Shown here piece by piece: positions 1 through 5,641 of a DNA stretch of 5,641 nt. Under the pieces are notes generated by a model that had not been told where the DNA came from, made no database searches, and worked only from the letters and a program-made list of their open reading frames with translations. The stretch is taken from NCBI GenBank assembly GCA_947478655.1, contig CANJWU010000081.1, forward strand, positions 1 to 5,641. Direction: 5' to 3'. Position 1 is the stretch's first letter; each line of letters opens with the position of its first letter. Made by a program: the position numbers and the translations under genes. This stretch comes from Sphingobacteriales bacterium. GTDB lineage: Bacteria > Bacteroidota > Bacteroidia > Sphingobacteriales > Sphingobacteriaceae.

Positions 1-1351
1 AAAATCCAAAAACAAATTTATTAGGAACTACTAAAGAAATTAATAAAGTATACACAGGCAAGCGCGCCGAGCAACTCATAAATGGCGTCACAAAAATAGT
101 AATCAAGCGATCTTTCCAATTTTCAATATTGCGTGCAGACATAATTGCTGGCACGGCACAAGCAATACCCGAAATTAATGGCACTACCGATTTACCATTG
201 AGGCCAAAATTTTTCATTAAGCGGTCCATCATAAAAGTAACACGGGCCATGTAGCCGGTATCTTCTAAAATGGCGATGAATAAAAACAATACTGCTATTT
301 GTGGTAAGAATATCAATACCCCGCTCATGCCTGGAAGTATTCCCCCAATAATTAAATTGGTAAGAATTCCTGCGGGTAAAATGGATGTTAAATAATTTTC
401 GATGCCTATAAAAGCATTTTCAATTACATTCATAGGGTATTGCGACCAATTAAAAATAGATTGAAATACACCAAATAAAATCACAAAGAAAATAAGTAAA
501 CCAAAAATACGATGGGTTAATATCGCATCTAATGTATTACTTCTTGTTTCCTCTAATGCTGGTTTATTTTTTCGAACGGTATCGCTTAAAATTTCGTTGA
601 TATAATTATAGCGATCAATGGTTTCTGCTACTTGTGTTTTGTTTGCATTGAAATTGTATTTTAAACCAATGGCTTCAATGGCATCTTTTTTTTCTTGCGT
701 TAAATTATTTAACTCGTGGTAATGATGCGCTAATTCAAAAGCGGCATAATCATTATTGATATGAAAATAATTTTTTATTTCGTCGATTACTTCGGGCGCA
801 TAACCATGAATATGAATGGTACTGCTAGGTAAAGTTGGCTGTTCGAATTGCTGAACTATGGCATCTTTTAAAGCTATTATGCCCTGAAAGTCTCGTGCAG
901 TAACGGCCACAACCGGCACTCCTAATTTTTCTGCTAGCAATGTTACATTAATTTCGATGCCCGATTGCTCGGCAACATCCATCATGTTTAAGGCTAATAC
1001 TACAGGCAATTGTAAATCTATTAATTGCGTAAGCAACAATAAATTTCTTTTTAAGTTGGTGGCATCTACCACCACCACCACTACATTTGGATAGTCTGGA
1101 TTTTTAGTCGAATTTAAAATTTCTAATGCAATGTGTTCATCTGCCGAACGCGGATACAAACTGTAAGTGCCAGGTAAATCAATTAAGGAAGCGGTAAGAT
1201 TTTCGGTTAATTCGAGTTTACCGGTTTTGCGCTCCACGGTTACACCCGAAAAATTACCAATTTTTTGGTTGAGTCCGGTAAGTGCATTAAAGAGGGTCGA
1301 CTTACCTGTATTTGGATTGCCAATTAAGGCAACATTAAATTGCTTATTCAA
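1..1351 (-). CDS. feoB: Ferrous iron transporter FeoB, N-terminal 450 residues (3' end outside window)
   Basis: Inner-membrane protein that imports Fe(II); its cytosolic N-terminal G domain binds and hydrolyses GTP. Visible motifs: G1 GNPNTGKS (residues 11-18), G2 threonine in GVTVE (36-40), G3 DLPG (58-61), G4 NMMD (122-125) and a probable G5 VTAR (150-153). The membrane part begins near residue 280 (HRIFGLLIFFVILFG) and carries family hallmarks: LEDTGYMAR (about 361-370), SGIACAVPAIM (394-404) and SCSARLPVY (426-434). Family members are about 700 residues long, so roughly a third is missing beyond position 1. The start must be the TTG at 1351-1349: the codon two places upstream is the feoA stop TAA in the same frame, and no in-frame ATG precedes the G1 motif. 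Only 3 bp separate it from feoA, so the two are surely co-transcribed and probably translationally coupled. Identity is very secure; the exact start is likely. Confidence 0.97.
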   Translation of the reverse strand, partial: MNKQFNVALIGNPNTGKSTLFNALTGLNQKIGNFSGVTVERKTGKLELTENLTASLIDLPGTYSLYPRSADEHIALEILNSTKNPDYPNVVVVVVDATNLKRNLLLLTQLIDLQLPVVLALNMMDVAEQSGIEINVTLLAEKLGVPVVAVTARDFQGIIALKDAIVQQFEQPTLPSSTIHIHGYAPEVIDEIKNYFHINNDYAAFELAHHYHELNNLTQEKKDAIEAIGLKYNFNANKTQVAETIDRYNYINEILSDTVRKNKPALEETRSNTLDAILTHRIFGLLIFFVILFGVFQSIFNWSQYPMNVIENAFIGIENYLTSILPAGILTNLIIGGILPGMSGVLIFLPQIAVLFLFIAILEDTGYMARVTFMMDRLMKNFGLNGKSVVPLISGIACAVPAIMSARNIENWKDRLITIFVTPFMSCSARLPVYTLLISLVVPNKFVFGF

Positions 1352-1354
1352 TGG

Positions 1355-1579
1355 TTATCTAACTAAAATAGTAGCTGCTTCTTTTTTTCGGAGGCTTAAT
1401 TTATAGCCCGAAACTTTAATAGCAATTGGGTCTCCGAGTGGCGCAATATTTGAAATTTCTATAGACTCGCCAGGCAAACATCCCATTTCTAATAAAAGAA
1501 TAGAGGTTTCTTCGTCTGTAAATGAATCGATAGTGGCAACGGTCCCAATTTCAATATCCGTCAATTTCCTGAGTTCCAT
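1355..1579 (-). CDS. feoA: FeoA, small SH3-like partner of the ferrous iron transporter
   Basis: A 74-residue cytosolic protein with an SH3-like fold that works with FeoB in Fe(II) uptake. The full family pattern is present: an N-terminal leucine-rich stretch with G12, the LLLEMGCLPGE block (about 28-38), APLGDPIAIKV (about 46-56), GYKLSLRKKEA (58-68) and a terminal ILVR. Length is normal for free-standing FeoA. The ATG at 1579 is chosen because it begins the conserved MELRKL and an in-frame stop lies four codons upstream. It is the first gene after a 106-bp gap and lies 3 bp from feoB, so it probably heads a feoAB transcript. It ends in TAA in the same frame as feoB; some bacteria have a fused FeoA-FeoB, and here one stop codon keeps the two apart. 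No convincing Fur or DtxR box was seen upstream, though iron-dependent control would be expected from the family. Confidence 0.96.
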   Translation of the reverse strand: MELRKLTDIEIGTVATIDSFTDEETSILLLEMGCLPGESIEISNIAPLGDPIAIKVSGYKLSLRKKEAATILVR

Positions 1580-1583
1580 ATCC

Positions 1584-1591
1584 CAAATTTA
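1584..1591 (-). promoter_or_regulatory. Candidate Bacteroidota -7 promoter element before feoA
   Basis: On the minus strand this reads TAAATTTG, a full match to the TAnnTTTG -7 element used by the Bacteroidota primary sigma factor. It ends only 4 nt before the feoA ATG, so a transcript from it would start at or next to the start codon and be nearly leaderless. No TTTG-type -33 element is found at the usual spacing; the nearest TTTG is 33 nt upstream. The region is so AT-rich that such an 8-mer can arise by chance. The call is therefore weak, although a promoter somewhere in this gap is likely. Confidence 0.3.
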
Positions 1592-1663
1592 ATGATGCAA
1601 TTTATCGCTTATTTATAATAATTCCAAATAAAAGAAATTGGCAATAACTTGATTTTCAATTAT

Positions 1664-1690
1664 TTAAAATAAATTTTAAGCTAAGCTTAA
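1664..1690 (-). terminator. Possible weak terminator: two overlapping AT-rich palindromes after the small lipoprotein gene
   Basis: Two inverted repeats share the central TTAA. One has arms TTAAGC and GCTTAA around a 3-nt loop (1676-1690) and includes the lipoprotein stop codon. The other has arms TTAAAAT and ATTTTAA around 2 nt (1664-1679). They cannot both form at once. Read on the minus strand, the first hairpin is followed by AATTTATTTT, which gives a partial U tract. The stems are short and mostly A-T, so stability would be low. The position, at the end of one gene group and before the feoAB gap, is what makes a terminator plausible. The remainder of the gap (1580-1663) shows only AT-rich sequence and the candidate promoter element. 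Confidence 0.3.
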
Positions 1691-1830
1691 GATTGATGCG
1701 TAAAAACCGTCGTTTTTGCTTGGGTTTTAGAAAAGGTAGGGCAATTGCATTTTGATTTGCAAGCACCAAATAAAGTAGAGATCAATACCCCTACTAATAA
1801 AAGGGCTATTTTAATTTTCTTGGTTTCCAT
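1687..1830 (-). CDS. Small Cys-rich lipoprotein, 47 residues, function unknown
   Basis: This short frame encodes a basic start (METKKIKI), a hydrophobic stretch (ALLLVGVLISTLFG, residues 9-22) and a lipobox LFGAC ending at Cys24. It should be cut before Cys24 and lipid-anchored. The mature part is only 24 residues and begins CKSKCNCP, so two further cysteines (C28, C30) sit close to the lipidated one; the rest is polar and ends in THQS. No acidic patch follows the Cys, so the surface-export signal known from some Bacteroidota lipoproteins is not seen. The ATG lies inside the vanZ 3' end (20-bp overlap, different frame), which suggests coupled translation and is typical of a real gene. The signal sequence and overlap support it being coding; no function can be assigned. 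I recall similar tiny CDCP-type lipoproteins in this phylum but cannot verify that here. Confidence 0.8.
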   Translation of the reverse strand: METKKIKIALLLVGVLISTLFGACKSKCNCPTFSKTQAKTTVFTHQS

Positions 1831-2245
1831 ATTTAAAGATAAGCTTTTCTGCTATATTTTTAAAAAAAACAAAAGCCAATAAAACACCCAAAATGTTGGC
1901 TATTTGATCTTCCCATTCGGCAAAGCGAAAAGTGAAAAAATACTTCTGTGATAATTCGATGATACCTCCCCAAATAAAAGCAAAAACAAAAACTATTTTG
2001 TAGGTATTTTTTTTAAGTGCTGGATAAGCCGATTGCATTTTAAATCCAAACAACAATAAATTGGTGAGTGTAAAATAAAAAATGAAATGTACTAGTTTAT
2101 CTGCACCTTCAAATTGCAACAAACCAATCTCGGGGAGTTCTTGAGGACGCTTGTCGCAAAGATAAGATAGGATGGCAAGCCATCCTATCCAAAATATATT
2201 AAACCTCCAAAAGCGCTTAGGCGCCGATGATTGATTGGTATGCAT
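1811..2245 (-). CDS. VanZ-family membrane protein, 144 residues
   Basis: A small inner-membrane protein with about four membrane segments: residues 14-30, 50-69, 82-98 and 115-130. The VanZ-like pattern is clear: [11 protein letters not shown] (48-58, with D49 and H53), then GGIIELSQ (93-100, with E97 and Q100), then R107, and [10 protein letters not shown] (111-120, with D113 and N117). These charged or polar residues in or near the membrane are the conserved core of the family. VanZ itself gives low-level teicoplanin resistance in enterococcal clusters, but most relatives, including this type, have no assigned role, and resistance should not be inferred. The start at 2245 lies inside gcvH, giving a 29-bp overlap; no other ATG precedes the first membrane segment. 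The 3' end overlaps the small lipoprotein gene. These overlaps imply one transcript with gcvH and the lipoprotein. A perfect inverted repeat occupies codons 19-27. Confidence 0.9.
   Translation of the reverse strand: MHTNQSSAPKRFWRFNIFWIGWLAILSYLCDKRPQELPEIGLLQFEGADKLVHFIFYFTLTNLLLFGFKMQSAYPALKKNTYKIVFVFAFIWGGIIELSQKYFFTFRFAEWEDQIANILGVLLAFVFFKNIAEKLIFKYGNQEN
2166..2189 (-). repeat. Perfect inverted repeat within vanZ, possible attenuator after gcvH
   Basis: On the minus strand the arms GATAGGATGGC and GCCATCCTATC flank TT: 11 perfect pairs, extendable by one G-U pair in RNA. The stem begins 27 nt after the gcvH stop codon and is followed by TTATCTTTG, a modest U-rich run. That is the layout of an intrinsic terminator or attenuator for gcvH, but it lies in codons 19-27 of vanZ, in the first membrane segment. 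It could reduce readthrough into vanZ and the lipoprotein gene, protect the gcvH mRNA 3' end, or be chance. Its GC content is higher than that of most surrounding DNA. Confidence 0.5.
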
Positions 2246-2597
2246 CTGCGTTTAACAATGCAGTTAATTCTGCAGCATCTTGAATTAAAATTTTCACCAT
2301 CCAACCTTCGCCGTATGGATCACTGTTTACTAATTCAGGATTGGTATCTAAAGCTTTATTGAATTCCAATACTTCGGCAGTAATTGGCATAAATAAATCC
2401 GAAACCGTTTTCACTGCTTCTACTGTTCCAAAAACTTCTTCTTTGGCAATTGTTTTACCAATGGTATTGATGTCAACATAAACAATATCGCCTAATTCGC
2501 GTTGCGCAAATTCGGTAATTCCCACAGTGGCAACATCGCCTTCAATGCGGATCCACTCGTGGTCTTTGGTGTACTTTAATTCGGTAGGAAAGTTCAT
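2217..2597 (-). CDS. gcvH: Glycine cleavage system H protein
   Basis: The 126-residue lipoyl carrier of the glycine cleavage complex. Its lipoyl arm carries the aminomethyl group from glycine between the P, T and L proteins in the cytosol; H proteins can also serve as lipoyl donors to other enzymes. The fold is complete: N-terminal YTKDHEWI (9-16), [17 protein letters not shown] (26-42), the lipoylation segment [13 protein letters not shown] (57-69) with K63 as the modified lysine, and [13 protein letters not shown] (91-103). Length is normal and no key residue is missing. The ATG at 2597 gives the canonical N-terminus. No gcvP, gcvT or lpd lies nearby, so it is a detached gcvH. It follows sprA by 44 bp and its last 29 bp overlap vanZ, placing it in the same co-directional group although its metabolism has no known tie to secretion. 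Confidence 0.98.
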   Translation of the reverse strand: MNFPTELKYTKDHEWIRIEGDVATVGITEFAQRELGDIVYVDINTIGKTIAKEEVFGTVEAVKTVSDLFMPITAEVLEFNKALDTNPELVNSDPYGEGWMVKILIQDAAELTALLNADAYQSIIGA

Positions 2598-2614
2598 TGT
2601 GTTTTAATTTTTAC

Positions 2615-2622
2615 CAAAGGTA
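2615..2622 (-). promoter_or_regulatory. Candidate -7 promoter element between sprA and gcvH
   Basis: The minus strand reads TACCTTTG, a full match to the Bacteroidota TAnnTTTG element, placed 17 nt before the gcvH ATG and inside the 44-bp gap after the sprA stop. It would give gcvH a short leader and its own transcription, independent of the very long sprA message. No good -33 element is seen at normal spacing; an ATTG lies 27 nt upstream. It may be chance in AT-rich DNA. Confidence 0.3.
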
Positions 2623-2641
2623 CCATTTTTTGCTAAAAAAG

Positions 2642-5641
2642 CTATGCCCCAATGTTAATTCTAATGCTAAAACCAAGGCTCGTAATGGCCGTTGGGAAGG
2701 AAGTCGAAATGAATGGCTTGGTTACTAAACGATCGTAAAATAGCCTTACTTGGAAACGCTGATTCAATACATATTCGGCCGAAGGTTTAATGCTAATGAC
2801 CCTCGAACCAGAAATAACTTCAGATATTTTTTGGTCTAAGCGATGTACCACCCCTCTATTGTATCGAATACTAATATCACATTTGATATTCAAATCGTTT
2901 TTCAAAACGGTTTGCGAATTACCAATGGCAAATGGAATTTTTAAATTATTGGCAATGTAGCCAAAGCCAATATTGTATTCTTGTGTATTTAATTGTTCTA
3001 AACGCGTATTGGCAAAACTCACGCCAATATTTCTACCTTGTTTGTAATCGACATTAAAAGTCATGCTGTTTTTCATGGTCATGTCAATGCCAATAACCGG
3101 CGAAAATTGTTCGGTTAAAGTAATTTGTTGAATCTCGTATTCTGGCACAAAATTATTAGTCGATGCATAACGAATGGCTTGCGTGGTTGGTTTATTAAAG
3201 GCATTCACATTATAGGTAGAATTGTAGCCATGCGTCATCACAAAATTGGAGAAATTATCTGCAATAATTGGAATACGTATCAAGCCGCTGTAATTCACTC
3301 TCCAATTGGGTTTCGGGATTTTTGGGAAAGGAGATAAACTATAATTGGCTGCGTTTTTTCCAGCATAAGCCGATAAGAAAGCAGGAATAATTACTTGTTG
3401 CGAATATTTTCCAAAGCCATCATAAAAACCAGTAGAGTCAATGGTGGTAATGCCTCTTTCGTTGGCTAAGCGTTGCGAAATAATAAAACGATTGCTTTCA
3501 AAAGTATTGAAGAAAGTAGAAGCCCCATCGGAAGTTAATTTTTCGAATGCCGAATTAAATGCCATAAAGGACATGGTAAAATTACCCGTTTCGGTTGGTG
3601 CAAAAGATTGAAAAGTACCAAAGGTAGGGCTTAAAGGGTCGCTATTGTATTTAAAAAACTCGGCATAACTAAAACCCATCGAACGCTGCGCCGTTACATC
3701 AATACGCATGTCTGGTAATGGTTCTATCGAAGCGCGCAAACTTAATTCGGTACGATCGGTATGTGCATAGCGATTGGTGATAGAGTCGTAGGTGGTAATC
3801 CAACCATTTCGAGCTGCTGCAAAACGAATATCTTGTTGACCACCTAAAATAAAATTATAACCAGGCGCATTGTTATTTGCCCTACTCATACCTAAATAAT
3901 CTGTTCCTGGAATATAACCTGGCAATACTTGTCCGCTGGTTTGACGATAAGTAATACCCACATTGCGCAACATAATTAAAGTGCGCGCCAAAACCTTGAA
4001 CACATTTAATTGAGTAGCCGCAGCAGCAATACTATCTTGTTTGGCTTGCTCTTTGTCTTTGGCTTTAACAATTTTTAATTTTTCGAGTGGGTCGTTCGCA
4101 TTTTTCTTCGCAGTAGGCTTAGATTTACTAGGCGAAATTAAGGGCTTTAAATAATTTGATTTTCCATATAAGGTCAACAAATTAAATTGCGGATTAACTT
4201 GTAAACTTCTAGAATTAGAAATAATATTTTCGAATTGCAAACTCGCCAGCGAAGCTGCCTTCCACTCGTAACGGCCATTGTAGCTGGTGCTCATGGTTAC
4301 CCAATCAAGCATCGGTAATTTATTAATGGGCACTTGATAAGTAGCCGTAGTGGTTTGCGCAAACGAAGTGGTTCTACCCAAAGAACGCAAATTAAATAGC
4401 AAAGAATCTTTTTTCTCTTGCGTATCTAATCTACCCATTGGCTCATCTACCGTCGCTAAATTTGTTGCCGCATAATCAAACTTTAACGATTTTGTTAATT
4501 CGTATCGCACACCATATACCCTCGAAATTCTAAAATCTTTATTGAAGGTTGGCATAATTCCAATCATATTGGTATTGACATTACGCACTTTGTTTTCGGT
4601 ATAATTTCTGTCTACATCTACTCTAAAATCAATGGAAGTAGGCGAATAATTAAAATTAAAATCTTTGATTAATTTCAAAGCCGAACTTTTAATTATTTTA
4701 TCAAAAGGTTTTACATTCACCGGATTATTCGAGAAATTATAGCCGATTGCGGCTTTGTATGTTTTCTGAATATCGTATTCGGTATTGAAACTTCTTTTCA
4801 ATTGATCGGTATAAGCATAAGTGAAATTGAAATTTTCAATATCATAAATGCGTGGGTCGCGATCTTGCTTCACGCGTTCTTTTTTCACATTCGTAAAATT
4901 AATACTCTTGCGACGAGTATAATCTTCGGTAATGGCGCGAATAGAGTCTTGGTCTTTTTTCGATAAATCACTCAATACATTTTTCAATAATATATCGGGG
5001 TTACCTGGCGAAAATTGTGGTGTACTAATGGCTTGCGAATAACTTACATACATGGGCACTTTAATACCTGTAGAAGCTGGAAAGAATTTACCCAATTCGA
5101 TATTGGTTGCTACATCCATTTGCACATCGTTTGAACGATTACGTTCCGATACTTTTTTATCGACCGAACCAAAACCATAGGTGCTTTTACTACCCGAAAG
5201 CGTTACATTGGCTAAATCTGCCAATTGCGCATTCACTCGCCCAACTGCAGCCCAGCCGCCTGCTTCATCAAAATCGGTTAAACGCAATTCGTTAAACCAA
5301 ACTTGTACACATTTTGGGTCTTCTGGTACATTAGAAATATTTCTAACCCCCACCACAATCGATCGCACATTTCCTAAATCCGGATTTCCTTTAATCCAAA
5401 CTTTATTTTTTCCATCTTGATATACAAAGTCGACGCCTACAGGTAGCTTCGCATTGTTACGCAATTGTTTTGCTAATTGTAAAACGGCAAATGGAATTTG
5501 TAATTTATTATAATCGGGCCAAATTTCTGCTGGCAATTTTTGACCAGGCAAAGTAACTTTTAATGGAATTTCGTATTCATAATAGTTATCCGAATAATCT
5601 AAACCAAAACGCACAAAAGCAGCCATCTCATCGTTGCGTAC
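2642..5641 (-). CDS. sprA: SprA/Sov, outer-membrane translocon of the type IX secretion system, C-terminal 999 residues (5' end outside window)
   Basis: SprA forms the giant outer-membrane beta-barrel through which type IX secretion substrates, including gliding adhesins in motile species, leave the cell. The frame is open to the window edge, so the ATG at 5626 is internal; full-length proteins are around 2,400 residues. Counting from the first visible residue, hallmarks are the FVRFGLDYSDNYYEYEIPLKV block (about 9-29), the strongly conserved VWFNELRLTDFDEAGGWAA (114-132), and VGITYRQTSGQVLPGYIPG (561-579). Much of the rest alternates polar and hydrophobic residues in antiparallel-strand style with many Asn, Tyr, Phe and Ser, as expected for a barrel. 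A lysine-rich, low-complexity segment (about 506-544) interrupts this and is probably a loop. The protein ends in a strand, LGFSIRINIGA, without a terminal Phe. The stop is TAG at 2644-2642. Identification rests on several family motifs and is secure. Confidence 0.95.
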   Translation of the reverse strand, partial: VRNDEMAAFVRFGLDYSDNYYEYEIPLKVTLPGQKLPAEIWPDYNKLQIPFAVLQLAKQLRNNAKLPVGVDFVYQDGKNKVWIKGNPDLGNVRSIVVGVRNISNVPEDPKCVQVWFNELRLTDFDEAGGWAAVGRVNAQLADLANVTLSGSKSTYGFGSVDKKVSERNRSNDVQMDVATNIELGKFFPASTGIKVPMYVSYSQAISTPQFSPGNPDILLKNVLSDLSKKDQDSIRAITEDYTRRKSINFTNVKKERVKQDRDPRIYDIENFNFTYAYTDQLKRSFNTEYDIQKTYKAAIGYNFSNNPVNVKPFDKIIKSSALKLIKDFNFNYSPTSIDFRVDVDRNYTENKVRNVNTNMIGIMPTFNKDFRISRVYGVRYELTKSLKFDYAATNLATVDEPMGRLDTQEKKDSLLFNLRSLGRTTSFAQTTTATYQVPINKLPMLDWVTMSTSYNGRYEWKAASLASLQFENIISNSRSLQVNPQFNLLTLYGKSNYLKPLISPSKSKPTAKKNANDPLEKLKIVKAKDKEQAKQDSIAAAATQLNVFKVLARTLIMLRNVGITYRQTSGQVLPGYIPGTDYLGMSRANNNAPGYNFILGGQQDIRFAAARNGWITTYDSITNRYAHTDRTELSLRASIEPLPDMRIDVTAQRSMGFSYAEFFKYNSDPLSPTFGTFQSFAPTETGNFTMSFMAFNSAFEKLTSDGASTFFNTFESNRFIISQRLANERGITTIDSTGFYDGFGKYSQQVIIPAFLSAYAGKNAANYSLSPFPKIPKPNWRVNYSGLIRIPIIADNFSNFVMTHGYNSTYNVNAFNKPTTQAIRYASTNNFVPEYEIQQITLTEQFSPVIGIDMTMKNSMTFNVDYKQGRNIGVSFANTRLEQLNTQEYNIGFGYIANNLKIPFAIGNSQTVLKNDLNIKCDISIRYNRGVVHRLDQKISEVISGSRVISIKPSAEYVLNQRFQVRLFYDRLVTKPFISTSFPTAITSLGFSIRINIGA

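Noticed and set aside
1066..1085. Short tandem GTG run (minus strand), possible microsatellite
   Set aside because: Four GTG codons flanked by GTA encode the hydrophobic strand VVVVVV before DATN in the FeoB G domain, where valine-rich sequence is normal.
1167..1406. Plus-strand open frame of 79 codons across the feoA-feoB junction
   Set aside because: It lies antisense to the conserved G1-G3 region of feoB and the end of feoA, and its translation has no recognisable domain or signal.
1593..1607. Fur-box-like dyad upstream of feoA
   Set aside because: Only about 9 of 14 paired positions fit a 7-1-7 Fur pattern in AT-rich DNA, too weak to annotate.
2157..2164. TATCTTTG, another match to the -7 promoter pattern within vanZ
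   Set aside because: It is within coding sequence with no partner element, and such matches are expected by chance several times in AT-rich DNA of this length.
3125..3337. Plus-strand open frame of 70 codons within sprA
   Set aside because: It is antisense to well-supported SprA barrel sequence, with no recognised motif or context.
5107..5420. Two overlapping plus-strand frames (62 and 79 codons) opposite sprA
   Set aside because: They oppose the conserved VWFNELRLTDFDEAGGWAA region of SprA, which explains the sequence fully.
5624..5626. ATG at 5626 as the start of sprA
   Set aside because: The frame stays open to position 5641, and the residues before and after match the interior of SprA, so this Met is internal.

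Overview
The window comes from an AT-rich member of the Bacteroidota. The strongest marker is the C-terminal part of SprA, the very large outer-membrane protein of the type IX secretion system, which is confined to this phylum. Low GC, a Bacteroidota-type lipoprotein signal and the lack of clear Shine-Dalgarno sequences before the starts agree with this. The genus cannot be named from the sequence alone; a flavobacterial, sphingobacterial or chitinophagal lineage is plausible.

All six genes lie on the minus strand and are read from right to left: sprA (2642-5641, 5' end cut off by the window edge), gcvH (2217-2597), a VanZ-family membrane protein (1811-2245), a 47-residue lipoprotein (1687-1830), feoA (1355-1579) and feoB (1-1351, 3' end cut off). 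Spacing suggests two units. In the first, gcvH starts 44 bp after sprA, vanZ overlaps the end of gcvH by 29 bp, and the small lipoprotein overlaps the end of vanZ by 20 bp. A 106-bp AT-rich gap with overlapping palindromes follows. The second unit is feoA-feoB, separated by 3 bp.

Functionally the window combines protein export across the outer membrane (SprA), a lipoylated one-carbon metabolism carrier (GcvH), two small envelope proteins of unknown role (VanZ-like and lipoprotein) and ferrous iron uptake (FeoA with FeoB). GcvH and SprA have no obvious biochemical link. From memory, sprA-gcvH-vanZ is a recurring order in this phylum, so this part looks like core chromosome rather than an acquired island.

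I saw no tRNA, rRNA, CRISPR array, insertion sequence or phage gene. The plus strand holds only shadow frames. No clearly new biological system is present. The points most worth a second look are the tiny Cys-rich lipoprotein, a perfect 11-bp-arm inverted repeat early in vanZ just after gcvH ends, and the fact that feoA and feoB share a reading frame and are split by a single stop codon with feoB starting at TTG.
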